Positions 1 through 7,771 of a stretch of DNA of 40,249 nt are shown here, one piece after another. This DNA is from an uncultured bacterium (lineage in GTDB: Bacteria; Patescibacteriota; Minisyncoccia; Phycocordibacterales; CAIZLB01): NCBI GenBank assembly GCA_903933735.1, contig CAIZLB010000028.1:1-40249 (forward strand). Reading direction: 5' to 3'. Position numbers and translations under genes: made by a program. The notes below the pieces were generated by a model. It saw only the letters and a list, made by a program, of their open reading frames with translations, had not been told where the DNA came from and searched no databases. The stretch's first letter is position 1; every line of letters starts with the position of its first letter.

Positions 1-44
1 TACATAAAAAACACACAAGGGTTACTTGTATGTTTTCTATTTTT

Positions 45-67
45 TTTGTGGGCAAGGAGGGACTCGA
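45..67. repeat. Partial copy of tRNA-Leu 3' end (direct repeat with 189-211)
   Basis: The 23 bases at 45-67 are identical to 189-211, the 3' end of the tRNA-Leu gene (acceptor strand and part of the T arm, read on the minus strand). The copies are 144 bp apart. A duplicated tRNA 3' end is the usual scar of tyrosine-recombinase integration, so this may be an att remnant. No integrase is visible in the window. Confidence 0.7.
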
Positions 68-147
68 CCTCTACGAGGTCAGTAGGGGTTTTATATTTTC
101 TCAAACCCTACAGGTTCTCGAAAATATATAAAACCCTTTCGAGTCCC
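59..147. repeat. Imperfect long inverted repeat next to the tRNA-Leu copy
   Basis: GGGACTCGA at 59-67 is repeated inverted as TCGAGTCCC at 139-147. Inside, a GGGGTTTTATATTTT-like arm (about 85-100) faces AAAATATATAAAACCC (about 120-135). The left arm also holds a perfect small hairpin, GACCTC-TAC-GAGGTC (66-80). The whole could fold into one long stem. It may be a small palindromic element or the remains of a rearranged tRNA end. No open reading frame in it looks genuine. Confidence 0.5.
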
Positions 148-192
148 AAAAATCCTACGGATTTTTTAACTCTAGATTATCGTAACACTTTG

Positions 193-274
193 TGGGCAAG
201 GAGGGACTCGAACCCTCAATCCGTGAAGAACTAGTTCCTAAGACTAGCGCGTATACCAATTCCGCCACTTGCCC
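193..274 (-). tRNA. tRNA-Leu (anticodon TAG)
   Basis: Read on the minus strand, the acceptor stem GGGCAAG pairs with CTTGCCC. The anticodon stem is CTAGT/ACTAG around loop CTTAGGA, giving anticodon TAG. The T arm is GAGGG-TTCGAGT-CCCTC. There is a class II extra arm, as expected for leucine. CCA is not fully encoded; the discriminator A is followed by CA. Confidence 0.93.
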
Positions 275-287
275 AATTTTCTGTTTG

Positions 288-360
288 TCCGCCTAATAGG
301 ATTTGAACCTATGACCGTTCGCTTAAGAGGCGACTGCTCTACCAACTGAGCTATAGGCGG
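288..360 (-). tRNA. tRNA-Lys (anticodon CTT)
   Basis: On the minus strand the acceptor CCGCCTA pairs with TAGGCGG. The D arm is GCTCAGTTGGTAGAGC, the anticodon loop is CTCTTAA (anticodon CTT) and the T loop is TTCAAAT. It lies 13 bp upstream of tRNA-Leu on the same strand, so the tRNAs are probably cotranscribed. Confidence 0.92.
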
Positions 361-389
361 TTATATGTATTCCAATACTACCAAGCGTG

Positions 390-462
390 TGGACCCGAGG
401 GGATTCGAACTCCTGACCTCCTCAGTGCAAATGAGGCGCTCTACCAACTAAGCTACGGGCCC
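390..462 (-). tRNA. tRNA-Ala (anticodon TGC)
   Basis: On the minus strand the acceptor GGGCCCG pairs with CGGGTCC. The anticodon stem CCTCA/TGAGG encloses loop TTTGCAC (anticodon TGC) and the T loop is TTCGAAT. It is the first gene of the minus-strand tRNA cluster Ala-Lys-Leu and is divergent from the CDS at 554. Confidence 0.93.
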
Positions 463-553
463 AATAGCAATAATATACTATTTTTCAATAAATAAAGCAA
501 TACTTTATAATTTCTTTAAGTTTTCTTTATGTGTGTTTTGTTAAAATATTTGA

Positions 554-970
554 ATGAAAAATAAACAAACACAACAATCTGGATTTATAACATTATTCTT
601 TGTATTAGGAATATCCTTTACTTTTTTAACTTGGATATCCTTAAGTTCTGAGATGGTCTTTGAATATATACATATTAAGGGTTATTTTATGAAAAACAGA
701 GATTCATTAAACAACACAGTCTTATGTGCCGACAGCTTTGTAGAGAATTTTATAAACTCAAAATATAACCTTGATTTTGTTGAGGATGAGTACAGTTTCT
801 ACAGAGGTTTATCTTTTAAAGATGACTATATTTGTCAGATCAAGGGTATTAATGTTATTTATCAGGGTAATGGTCTTCATAAAATATTCTTTATATTAGA
901 TGATTTTAGCTTTGAATATGGCTTTGAATATGGCTTTGTAAAATATATAAAAACTTTAAATATACTTTAA
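554..970 (+). CDS. Pilin-like single-pass membrane protein, function unknown
   Basis: The protein has 138 residues. A short polar N-terminus with basic residues (MKNKQTQQSGF) precedes a hydrophobic helix at about residues 11-31. This layout resembles a prepilin or PilX-like minor pilin, although no canonical E5 follows the Gly-Phe junction. The rest is soluble and ends with a small repeat, FEYGFEYGF. It lies 54 bp upstream of a clear prepilin gene, which supports a pilus role by context. A TAAAAT -10 box (542-547) ends 6 nt before the ATG, so the mRNA is probably leaderless. Confidence 0.6.
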   Translation: MKNKQTQQSGFITLFFVLGISFTFLTWISLSSEMVFEYIHIKGYFMKNRDSLNNTVLCADSFVENFINSKYNLDFVEDEYSFYRGLSFKDDYICQIKGINVIYQGNGLHKIFFILDDFSFEYGFEYGFVKYIKTLNIL

Positions 971-1024
971 CCCCTTTTGTTTAATATATATCCATTATCA
1001 ATTAATTTAATTTAAAAAAACAAT

Positions 1025-1495
1025 ATGAAAACAAAACAAAACAAATCAAAAGGGTTCACGCTCATAGAGATATTAGTAGTTATAGGTATTATCGGTATAT
1101 TAGCAACTGTCGTCCTGGTAGCTGTTAATCCATCAAGGCAATTCAAACAGGCCAGAGATTCACAACGTGTAGCGAACGTTAACACTATATTAAATGCTCT
1201 GGGTCAAAATATTGCTGACCATCAAGGTAATCTGTTTTGTGACGGGGCAATAAGAACTCTATCTGAAGCCGATTTCCCTATAAGAACAGGCGATGCGATA
1301 GATAGTTTTGATATAGCTGATTGTATAGTACCTGAATACATACCAAAACTACCATATGATCCAAAAAGTGAAACTGCTCATTATGTAGATGAAGATGATT
1401 ATGACACTGGATATTCACTTCAGGTAGATGCTGGAGGAAGATTGACTGTTTCTGCTGGTGGTGAGATACAGCCAAATATATCTGTTACAAGGTGA
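1025..1495 (+). CDS. Type IV prepilin
   Basis: The protein has 156 residues. It carries the class III signal KSKGFTLIEILVVIGIIGIL: basic leader, Gly-Phe cleavage site, and Glu at position 5 of the mature protein. The hydrophobic N-terminal helix is followed by a globular domain with two cysteines about 46 residues apart that could form a disulfide, plus a PYDPK motif common in Gram-positive-like and CPR pilins. After cleavage by a prepilin peptidase it should polymerise into surface pili used for attachment or DNA uptake. DprA at 25 kb fits competence. No pilus assembly ATPase lies in the window. Confidence 0.85.
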   Translation: MKTKQNKSKGFTLIEILVVIGIIGILATVVLVAVNPSRQFKQARDSQRVANVNTILNALGQNIADHQGNLFCDGAIRTLSEADFPIRTGDAIDSFDIADCIVPEYIPKLPYDPKSETAHYVDEDDYDTGYSLQVDAGGRLTVSAGGEIQPNISVTR

Positions 1496-1539
1496 TAAAG
1501 CTTGAATTAATATTTTATTAATGTTATATTCTATACATT

Positions 1540-1662
1540 ATGAAATTATTATCATCACTTAAAAAGCAAGATCTTCGTCAAGGTGAATTTATTGTGCGTC
1601 GTGGAAAACATCTATATCGTATTAATAAGGCAAATCGTAAACGAAACGCAAAACAAGGGTAA
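1540..1662 (+). CDS. rpmJ: Ribosomal protein bL36
   Basis: This is a short gene of 40 codons. It starts MKLLSSLK, has the VRRGK-LYRIN core, and ends NAKQG, matching the cysteine-free (zinc-free, C-minus) bL36 type. It binds 23S rRNA in the large subunit near the peptidyl-transferase region. In most bacteria rpmJ lies directly before rpsM. Here a DUF192 gene and a regulator separate them. A terminator hairpin begins at its stop codon, so it appears to be its own transcription unit. Confidence 0.85.
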   Translation: MKLLSSLKKQDLRQGEFIVRRGKHLYRINKANRKRNAKQG

Positions 1663-1682
1663 AACCTTGTTTTTGTCTTTTA
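1650..1682 (+). terminator. Rho-independent terminator after rpmJ
   Basis: ACAAGG and CCTTGT form a stem around GTAAAA, followed by TTTTTGTCTTTT. The left arm overlaps the last codons of rpmJ. Confidence 0.75.
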
Positions 1683-1701
1683 TCTGGTATTATATAAGTA
1701 T

Positions 1702-2205
1702 ATGCGGTTAATGCTTACTTTTATAATAATATATACTTTAGTTTTTAATCATCAATACGGATTGTTAATAATAGATGCTGATAAGAACAGAACTACAAAT
1801 CTGGTAGTAAAGATAGCAGATAGTGAAGAGGAAAGGGTTAAGGGGTTATCTGGTAAAAAGTATCTATTACCTGGTTTTGCTATGCTATTTATATTAGATT
1901 CCCAGTCCAAGTCTGGTATATGGATGAATGATATGAATTTTCCTATAGATATCTATTGGTTTAAAAAAGGTCTAACCCTGGACAGTTATATAAAAGACAT
2001 AAAACCTGACACTTATCCAAATGTCTTTTATTCACAAGGTAATGTCTTATATGTCCTTGAAACTAATATTGGTGATATGGACAAATACAAAGACTTGTCC
2101 TTGACAAAAAACTTGACTATAAATTTGACTTATATCAACAAACATGATAAAAATATGGAACACATATGGCAAATACTTCAACACCTACTTTTTCATTCAA
2201 AGTGA
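1702..2205 (+). CDS. DUF192 family secreted protein
   Basis: The protein has 167 residues. An N-terminal hydrophobic helix (about residues 3-20) acts as signal or anchor. The DUF192 core follows: VKIADSEEERVKGLSGK, then FAMLFIL, then GIWMNDMNFPIDIYWF. DUF192 proteins are small beta-rich proteins of unknown biochemical role, often exported. The last 40 bases overlap the next gene in another frame, which suggests translational coupling. The -10 box TATTAT (1688-1693, extended by TGG) ends 8 nt before the ATG, so the transcript is probably leaderless. Confidence 0.75.
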   Translation: MRLMLTFIIIYTLVFNHQYGLLIIDADKNRTTNLVVKIADSEEERVKGLSGKKYLLPGFAMLFILDSQSKSGIWMNDMNFPIDIYWFKKGLTLDSYIKDIKPDTYPNVFYSQGNVLYVLETNIGDMDKYKDLSLTKNLTINLTYINKHDKNMEHIWQILQHLLFHSK

Positions 2206-3218
2206 AAAATGTAACTAAAAAATTATTATCAGCTATACCTGAGCGTTCAAGGGTTATTATTTCTCATCGTTTCGGTCTCGATAAAAACACTGAGAAGATG
2301 ACCTTAGAGGCTATTGGTGAAAATTATGACATAACAAGAGAGAGGGTTCGTCAAATAGAAGCTAATTCTATTATTACAATACGAAAGTCCCAGGTATTCA
2401 AAGAAGAGTCTAAAGTCTTTGAAGAATTGGCTTTATATATAAAAAAGATAGGGGGTCTTATTGCTGAACATGATCTATTGAATCATCTATCTCGTGACGA
2501 GTCCACTCAAAATCATTATCATTTTTTACTAATAATAGGTGATCAATTTAAAAAAGAGAAAGAAACAGAAGAATTTCATCATAGATGGCATGTTGATTCT
2601 GATCTGTCAAAGAAGATTCATGAAGCTCTGAAAAAGCTTTATGTCAATCTAGATGATAATTCATTGATACCTGAAAATGAGATGATTAAGTCTTTCATGG
2701 AGAACATAAAGGATATTTCAGAAGAATTGAAAAATGATGAAATATCAAAGAGATGGTTGCGTATATCTAAGCATATAGACAAAAATCCATTAGGTGAATG
2801 GGGTAAATCAGCATCAACCAACGTTAAAGTTAAAGGTATAAGGGATTATGCTTATCTTGCTATGAGAAAGCATGGTTCACCTGTACACTTTAAAGAGATA
2901 GCAAAACTGATACAAAATGTATTTGGTAAAAGAGCTCATGAGGCAACTACACACAATGAACTTATAAAAGATAATAGATTTGTTCTGGTAGGCCGTGGCT
3001 TATATGCTTTGGCTGAATGGGGATATGTTTCAGGGGTGGTAAAAGATGTCATTGTCAAGGTTTTGGGTAAATACGGTCCTATGACCAGGGAGGAGATATT
3101 TGATAAGGTTATGAAGGAAAGATATGTAAAGGAAAACACTATATTAGTAAACCTTCAAAACTCAAATGCCTTCAAAAAAGACTCTTCAGGCAAATATCAT
3201 GTAATAGCTGAAAAATAA
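2166..3218 (+). CDS. Sigma-region-4 / HARE-HTH transcription regulator
   Basis: The protein has 350 residues. Residues about 15-75 look like sigma-70 region 4, a helix-turn-helix with EAIGENYDITRERVRQIEANSI, the core that reads -35 boxes. Residues about 220-290 (IRDYAYLAMRKHGSPVHFKEIAKLI) and the C-terminus (about 295-345) look like winged-helix HARE-HTH domains, as in RNA polymerase delta subunits. There is no sigma region 2, so it cannot melt promoters alone. It is more likely a polymerase-associated or DNA-binding regulator. It sits directly before the ribosomal protein/rpoA operon and overlaps the DUF192 gene. Confidence 0.7.
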   Translation: MANTSTPTFSFKVKNVTKKLLSAIPERSRVIISHRFGLDKNTEKMTLEAIGENYDITRERVRQIEANSIITIRKSQVFKEESKVFEELALYIKKIGGLIAEHDLLNHLSRDESTQNHYHFLLIIGDQFKKEKETEEFHHRWHVDSDLSKKIHEALKKLYVNLDDNSLIPENEMIKSFMENIKDISEELKNDEISKRWLRISKHIDKNPLGEWGKSASTNVKVKGIRDYAYLAMRKHGSPVHFKEIAKLIQNVFGKRAHEATTHNELIKDNRFVLVGRGLYALAEWGYVSGVVKDVIVKVLGKYGPMTREEIFDKVMKERYVKENTILVNLQNSNAFKKDSSGKYHVIAEK

Positions 3219-3220
3219 AC

Positions 3221-3249
3221 TTGATTACAAATATTATTTGTGCTATGCT
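3221..3249 (+). promoter_or_regulatory. Promoter of the rpsM-rpsI operon
   Basis: TTGATT (3221-3226), 17 bp spacer, then TATGCT (3244-3249) with an extended TGC. It gives a leader of about 43 nt that is A/C-rich just before the rpsM ATG and has no Shine-Dalgarno sequence. Confidence 0.6.
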
Positions 3250-3298
3250 TTTCTTACTATTTATAAATTAATAAAATTCATCAAATTAAACAAATTAC

Positions 3299-3676
3299 AT
3301 GCGTATATTAGGTATCAATCTCAACGATAATCAAAGAATAGAAATGGCTTTGACAGCTGTTTTTGGTGTAGGACGTTCACGTGCTCACACTATATTAGAT
3401 AAGGCTGGTATAGATTATGGTAGAAAATCAAAAGATTTAACAACTGAAGAGGAGAACAAGGTTCGTCTTGAAGTTGAAGCTTTTAAACTGGAAGCTGATC
3501 TTAAAAGAGAAATAGGAACAAATATTAAAAGATTAAAAGATATCAAATGTTATAGAGGTGTTAGACACACAAAGAGATTACCTGTACGTGGACAAAGAAC
3601 AAAGTCAAATGCTCGTACTCTTAAGGGTGTAAAGAAAACTATGGGTTCTGGTAAGAAGAAAGAAACTAAAAAATAA
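3299..3676 (+). CDS. rpsM: Ribosomal protein uS13
   Basis: The protein has 125 residues and starts MRILGINLNDNQRIEMALT, then a helix-two-turn-helix with VFGVGRSRAHTIL. The C-terminus shows the family pattern YRGVRHTKRLPVRGQRTKSNARTLKG. It sits in the head of the 30S subunit and contacts P-site tRNA and the 50S bridges. It is the first gene of the operon and is followed 21 bp later by rpsK. Confidence 0.97.
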   Translation: MRILGINLNDNQRIEMALTAVFGVGRSRAHTILDKAGIDYGRKSKDLTTEEENKVRLEVEAFKLEADLKREIGTNIKRLKDIKCYRGVRHTKRLPVRGQRTKSNARTLKGVKKTMGSGKKKETKK

Positions 3677-3697
3677 AATAAATTAAAATAATTAATT

Positions 3698-4114
3698 ATG
3701 GCAAAAACAATAGTAAAAAAAACAGCTAAAGACGCTAAAGTCTCATCTAACAAATTGAGTAAGAAAAAGATGACTTATGCCATCTTGAATATTCAATCAA
3801 CTTATAACAACACAAAAGTTGTATTAACAGACGAAAAAGGAAATCCTGTAGTATCATCTTCATCAGGATCACTTGGGTTCAATGGTGCTAAAAAAGGTAC
3901 ACCATTTGCAGCCGCTAAGATCGGTGAAGTTCTTGCTGATAAAGCAATCATGATGGGTGTTAAAGAGATAGGGGTGGTTATCAAAGGAACAGGTTCAGGA
4001 CGTGAATCAGTGGTTAGATCTTTTATTGCTAAAGGTATAGCAATAGATACTATAAAAGATAGAACTCCTGTGCCTCACAATGGTCCAAAACCTAAAAAGC
4101 CAAGAAGAATATAA
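3698..4114 (+). CDS. rpsK: Ribosomal protein uS11
   Basis: The protein has 138 residues. A lysine-rich N-terminal extension (about 25 residues) precedes the uS11 core YAILNIQSTYNNTKVVLTD, then GSLGFNGAKKGTPFAA and GSGRESVVRSF. It ends DRTPVPHNGPKPKKPRRI, the usual uS11 ending. It forms part of the 30S platform. The order rpsM-rpsK-rpsD-rpoA is the conserved alpha-operon order. Confidence 0.97.
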   Translation: MAKTIVKKTAKDAKVSSNKLSKKKMTYAILNIQSTYNNTKVVLTDEKGNPVVSSSSGSLGFNGAKKGTPFAAAKIGEVLADKAIMMGVKEIGVVIKGTGSGRESVVRSFIAKGIAIDTIKDRTPVPHNGPKPKKPRRI

Positions 4115-4159
4115 TCTTACACATTTACATAACTATAATAATTAAAATATTAAACATAT

Positions 4160-4768
4160 ATGAAAATCGGTCCAAAATTTAAAATAGCGAAAAGATTAGG
4201 TGCTCCAATTTTTGAAAAAACTCAAACTCAAAAATTTAGAGTTAAGATGGAATCGGCACCAAAAGGTAAAAAAGGAAATAAGAATAAAAGTTCTTACGGT
4301 CTTCAACTTATAGAAAAACAAAAAGCTAGATTTACATATGGTATTACTGCCGGTCAGTTTGGAAAATATATAAAACAAGTCATCGATTCAAAAACAGTAC
4401 ATGCCCCTGAGGATTTATATAAAAAACTAGAAACAAGATTAGATAATGTTGTTTACAGACTAGGTTTGTCAAGCACAAGACGATTTGCGAGACAACTAGT
4501 TTCTCATGGTCATATACTGTTAAACGGAATCAAAACTACAATACCATCAGCTGTTGTTAAAGAAGGAGATGTTGTATCAGTTCGTGAGGGTAGTAAAAAA
4601 ACAAAAGCTTTTGCTGATGTTGCCGAAAGACAGAAAAGTCATAATATGCAAGATTGGTTATCATATGATACTGATAAGATGTCAGGAAAAGTATTAAAGA
4701 TGCCTACATTACAAGGACAGGACGTATTATTTGATTTAGGTCAAGTTATAGAGTTCTCAAAGAGATAA
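4160..4768 (+). CDS. rpsD: Ribosomal protein uS4
   Basis: The protein has 202 residues. The N-terminal part lacks the four-cysteine zinc motif (C-minus type). The S4 RNA-binding domain is visible from RLDNVVYRLGLSSTRRFARQLVSHGHILLNG onward. It is a 30S primary assembly protein and, in many bacteria, the translational autoregulator of this operon. The upstream gap is AT-rich with no Shine-Dalgarno sequence. Confidence 0.96.
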   Translation: MKIGPKFKIAKRLGAPIFEKTQTQKFRVKMESAPKGKKGNKNKSSYGLQLIEKQKARFTYGITAGQFGKYIKQVIDSKTVHAPEDLYKKLETRLDNVVYRLGLSSTRRFARQLVSHGHILLNGIKTTIPSAVVKEGDVVSVREGSKKTKAFADVAERQKSHNMQDWLSYDTDKMSGKVLKMPTLQGQDVLFDLGQVIEFSKR

Positions 4769-4821
4769 AATGAAATAATAATTATTAATTATTAATTTAA
4801 TAAAAACAAAAAACAAAAATT

Positions 4822-5799
4822 ATGAACACATCAATAGTATCACCGTCAAAACCTAAAATCATTAAAGAATCTGATAATAAAGGTAGTTATGAAATAGGTG
4901 GTTTATATCCAGGATATGGACATACATTAGGAAACTCACTTCGACGTATTATACTCTCATCTCTTCCAGGTGCTGCTATAACTTCTATAAAGATAGCCGG
5001 TATTCCACATGAATTTTCAACAATAAAAGGAGTAAAAGAAGATGTTATATCAATGATTTTGAATCTTAAGAAAGTAAAATTTTCTATAACTTCAGGAGAT
5101 GAAGTTGTTTTGACTTTAAAGAAAAAAGGTGTGGGTGATATTAAGGCTTCTGATATCGATGTTGCTGGTCAAGTCGAGATATTGACTCCTGATCAACATA
5201 TAGCAACTCTTACCGAGTCAGATGCTATATTACAGATGGAAATAACTCTATCAAATGGCATAGGATATGTATCTCGCGAAGTATTACAAAAAGAAAGAGT
5301 CCAAGTAGAGTCTATTGCTCTTGATGCTTCTTTTTCACCTATAGTTAATGTTTCTTATGATGTAGATCAGATGCGTGTTGGAGATAGAACTGATTTCAAC
5401 AGACTTGTTATAAACATAGAAACTGATGGATCTATAACTCCAAAAGAGGCTTTGGAAAAATCAATAGAAATAATGATATATCAATTGAAAGCTATCATAG
5501 ATTTCCAAGATGTTGAAGTTGTAAAAGAGGAAATAGAAAATAAAAAAGAAGAATCAAAAGATAGTGAAGAAGATAAGCTCGATAAAGATGTTTTGGATGA
5601 TGTTTTGAAAACACGTATAGAATCACTTGATATAAGTCAAAGAACTATAAATGCTCTGATAGAGGCAAATATCAGAACCATAGGCGGTCTAATCAGAAAG
5701 AAAGAGAAAGATTTGTTAGATGTTGATGGTATGGGTAAAAAAGGAATAGATGAATTAAAGGAAATATTAGCCAAATTTGATTTATCAATAAAAGAATAA
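4822..5799 (+). CDS. rpoA: RNA polymerase alpha subunit
   Basis: The protein has 325 residues. The N-terminal domain (about 1-230) has YPGYGHTLGNSLRRIILSSLPGAA, the alpha assembly motif, and GYVSREVLQKERVQVESIALDASFSPI. An acidic linker (about 235-260) leads to the C-terminal domain (about 265-322) with IESLDISQRTINALIEANI. That helix-hairpin-helix domain contacts UP elements and activators. The leader before the ATG is A/C-rich and free of G over the last 20 bases. Confidence 0.97.
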   Translation: MNTSIVSPSKPKIIKESDNKGSYEIGGLYPGYGHTLGNSLRRIILSSLPGAAITSIKIAGIPHEFSTIKGVKEDVISMILNLKKVKFSITSGDEVVLTLKKKGVGDIKASDIDVAGQVEILTPDQHIATLTESDAILQMEITLSNGIGYVSREVLQKERVQVESIALDASFSPIVNVSYDVDQMRVGDRTDFNRLVINIETDGSITPKEALEKSIEIMIYQLKAIIDFQDVEVVKEEIENKKEESKDSEEDKLDKDVLDDVLKTRIESLDISQRTINALIEANIRTIGGLIRKKEKDLLDVDGMGKKGIDELKEILAKFDLSIKE

Positions 5800-5841
5800 T
5801 AACTTGATTTTTAACAATATTTAAGATATATTTACAAGACT

Positions 5842-6192
5842 ATGAGACATCACAATGCAAACAGAAAATTTAATAGAGGTAGAAATCAGAGAAAAGCTTT
5901 GATCAGATCTTTGGTACGTGAATTATTCTTACATGGAAAGATTCAAACAACTCTAGCTAAAGCCAAAGAATCAGCTCCATATGCTGAGGATTTTATAACA
6001 AAAGCAAGAATCGATACTGTGGCCTCAAGACGTGATGTTGCAAAAAGGATGGCTAACAACGATATTGTAGGTAAACTCTTTAAAGAAATAGCACCAAAAT
6101 ACATAGGTAGAAATGGTGGATATACAAGGATTATTAAAACTGGCCCAAGACAAACAGATGGAGCTCTTATGGCTATTATAGAATTAGTATAA
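5842..6192 (+). CDS. rplQ: Ribosomal protein bL17
   Basis: The protein has 116 residues and starts MRHHNANRKFNRGRNQRKALIRSL, the bL17 signature, then HGKIQTTLAKAKE and a C-terminal GGYTRIIKTGPRQTDGA. It binds 23S rRNA near the peptide exit tunnel. It follows rpoA, as in most bacteria. Confidence 0.97.
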   Translation: MRHHNANRKFNRGRNQRKALIRSLVRELFLHGKIQTTLAKAKESAPYAEDFITKARIDTVASRRDVAKRMANNDIVGKLFKEIAPKYIGRNGGYTRIIKTGPRQTDGALMAIIELV

Positions 6193-6205
6193 TAAATATA
6201 AATAC

Positions 6206-6550
6206 ATGAAATATACAATAGATGCAACAAATAAAAGATTAGGAAATCTAGCACAAGAAGTGGCTAAAGTTCTTATGGGTAAAGATTCAGTAGATTTTGC
6301 TAAAAATACAATAGCTGATGTACAAGTTTTGATCGAGAATGCTGAAAAACTTGATATAACAGATAAAAAGAAAGATGAAAAATATTATCTTACTTACTCA
6401 GGCTTTCCTGGTGGACAAAAGAAAGAATTTTTAGGTCATCTTATAGAAAGAAAGGGTATAGAAGAAGCTATTGTTAGAGCTGTATCTCGTATGTTACCAA
6501 AAAACAAACTTAGAGACAGAATGCTTTTAAATATAGAAATAACAAAATAA
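6206..6550 (+). CDS. rplM: Ribosomal protein uL13
   Basis: The protein has 114 residues, shorter than the usual 140 or so. It has YTIDATNKRLGNLAQEVAKVLMGK, then YYLTYSGFPGG and AVSRMLPKNKLRDRML, all uL13 hallmarks. Trimmed ribosomal proteins are typical of Patescibacteria. It lies 6 bp upstream of rpsI and forms the usual L13-S9 pair. Confidence 0.95.
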   Translation: MKYTIDATNKRLGNLAQEVAKVLMGKDSVDFAKNTIADVQVLIENAEKLDITDKKKDEKYYLTYSGFPGGQKKEFLGHLIERKGIEEAIVRAVSRMLPKNKLRDRMLLNIEITK

Positions 6551-6556
6551 TCATAT

Positions 6557-6964
6557 ATGGCAACAAAATCAACATCAAAATATTATGAGGCGGTAGGTAG
6601 AAGAAAAACATCTTCTGCACGTGTACGTATCACTCCAGCTTCTAAAACTTCAGTTTTAGTTAATGAGAAAGATCATACAGAATATTTTAAAACTAAAGAA
6701 TTACAAAACTTATCTATAGAGTCACTTGTAAAAACTTTACCTGATAAATCATTCGAGATAACAGTTAAAGTTTCAGGTGGTGGTATAAACGGTCAAGCAG
6801 AGTCAGTAAGATTAGGTATTGCAAGAGCTCTTGAAGTATTTGACGGGGAACTTAGAGCCCCTCTTAAAAAAGAAGGATTCTTAACAAGAGATGGACGTGC
6901 TAAAGAAAGACGTAAATTCGGTCTTAAGAAAGCGAGAAAGAGTAAACAGTGGAGTAAGAGATAG
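6557..6964 (+). CDS. rpsI: Ribosomal protein uS9
   Basis: The protein has 135 residues with [17 protein letters not shown] at the start, [19 protein letters not shown] in the middle, and the conserved C-terminal tail [11 protein letters not shown] that touches P-site tRNA. It ends with TAG right after the canonical Lys-Arg end, which shows that TAG is a genuine stop codon here. It is the last gene of the operon. Confidence 0.97.
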   Translation: MATKSTSKYYEAVGRRKTSSARVRITPASKTSVLVNEKDHTEYFKTKELQNLSIESLVKTLPDKSFEITVKVSGGGINGQAESVRLGIARALEVFDGELRAPLKKEGFLTRDGRAKERRKFGLKKARKSKQWSKR

Positions 6965-6975
6965 TTATACAAAAA

Positions 6976-7005
6976 CTTCGTCAATTGGCGGGGTTTTTTG
7001 TTTTT
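6976..7005 (+). terminator. Terminator of the ribosomal operon
   Basis: CTTCGTC pairs with GGCGGGG (with G-T wobbles) around AATT, followed by TTTTTTGTTTTT. Confidence 0.7.
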
Positions 7006-7088
7006 CTTGAGTGTTTCTTCGGATTTTCTTTATCAGGACTTTATGTAGGTTTTGGTAAAATTCTTGAATCACGACAAACATAATCACA

Positions 7089-7481
7089 ATTAAAAAACTA
7101 GTATATGAATATTTCTATCTAGAAAAAGGTGAGTTAATCGCCAACTTTTTAGGGTTAGTATTTGTTTGTGAATTAGATAATAAAGATGTATATATCTCAA
7201 AAAGAGCATTAAAGCATTTTGTAGAGAGTAGGTCTGGAGAATCATTGGGGTGTGATGATGAGTATATTTTAAGTAGATTGTATTTAATTATAGATAATAT
7301 AGAAAATGTATTAACAAATTATGATTTATTTGAAAAAATGAATAACAGACTTTATTTATCTAAAGATTTTACTTTAAGTAATAGATTGATACCAATCATT
7401 AGAATAGTCATAGAAAATGTGGATAATCACTTTGAAATAGTAACTATGCATTATAAGAAAATTAAAAACACCACTGAATAA
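7089..7481 (+). CDS. Putative BECR-like nuclease, copy 1, non-ATG start
   Basis: The frame has 130 codons and is paralogous to 10741-11133 at the same length. No in-frame ATG precedes the conserved region. In both copies the alignable region begins ATT-AAA-AAA after an A/C-rich leader, so ATT may be the start; the next in-frame ATG (7245) would discard 52 conserved residues. Conserved features are ISKRALKHFVESRS (about 40-53) and DNHFEIVTMHYKK near the C-terminus. The Lys/Arg-His helix and the final F-x-x-V-T strand recall barnase/EndoU/colicin/RelE (BECR) nucleases. That assignment is my inference, not a clear match. An extended -10 box (TTGGTAAAAT) lies about 30 nt upstream. The 3' end overlaps the terminator of the convergent RNA at 7462-7620. 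Confidence 0.55.
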   Translation: MKKLVYEYFYLEKGELIANFLGLVFVCELDNKDVYISKRALKHFVESRSGESLGCDDEYILSRLYLIIDNIENVLTNYDLFEKMNNRLYLSKDFTLSNRLIPIIRIVIENVDNHFEIVTMHYKKIKNTTE

Positions 7482-7620
7482 TCAGTGATGAATTTAATTG
7501 TAGTCTGGGATGACGGCAGGGATCATTATAAATAATGAGAACATTTCATCCATAAGTACTAAGCCCTAGAGCAAAGTCCGCAGCAAGCCGATTGTTAATT
7601 TTCTGTCCTTCAGATTACGT
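7462..7620 (-). ncRNA. Structured RNA family, member 1
   Basis: This minus-strand transcript of about 157 nt has its own promoter and terminator. It begins near 7620 with ACGTAATCTGAAGGACAG. Helices I can pair: the closing stem AATCTG with CAGACT (one A-C mismatch); GGATGA with TCATCC; CGGC (in AATCGGC) with GCCG, which crosses the previous helix; and a TCATTAT/ATAATGA hairpin. It ends in an 8-bp stem (7470-7477 with 7482-7489) and a T-run (7464-7468) inside the 3' end of the convergent nuclease-like ORF. Members 2 (11.2 kb) and 3 (21.7 kb) share the same blocks. I cannot match it to a known family. Confidence 0.7.
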
Positions 7621-7625
7621 ATGTA

Positions 7626-7653
7626 ATTTTAGCAAAATATATTTTATTGTCAA
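7626..7653 (-). promoter_or_regulatory. Promoter of structured RNA member 1
   Basis: On the minus strand, TTGACA (7648-7653), 16 bp, then TAAAAT (7626-7631). The promoter of copy 2 (11268-11295) is base-for-base the same across both boxes and the spacer. Confidence 0.75.
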
Positions 7654-7771
7654 ATTTTTGTAAAAATAGCTCCCTATAAAAGCGAAAAAGTGCCTGACAC
7701 CGCTTAGGGCACAGGACCTTTTTCATCTATGAATACATGATATCATAGCATCAATAATAAATGCAAATTTT

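Noticed and set aside
46-234. Open frame across the tRNA-Leu copy
   Set aside because: It runs through the duplicated tRNA end and the palindrome and ends inside tRNA-Leu, with no motif or start signal.
7462-7620. Structured RNA family as a cis-acting riboswitch
   Set aside because: Each copy has its own promoter and terminator and faces the upstream gene head-on, so no gene lies downstream to control in cis.
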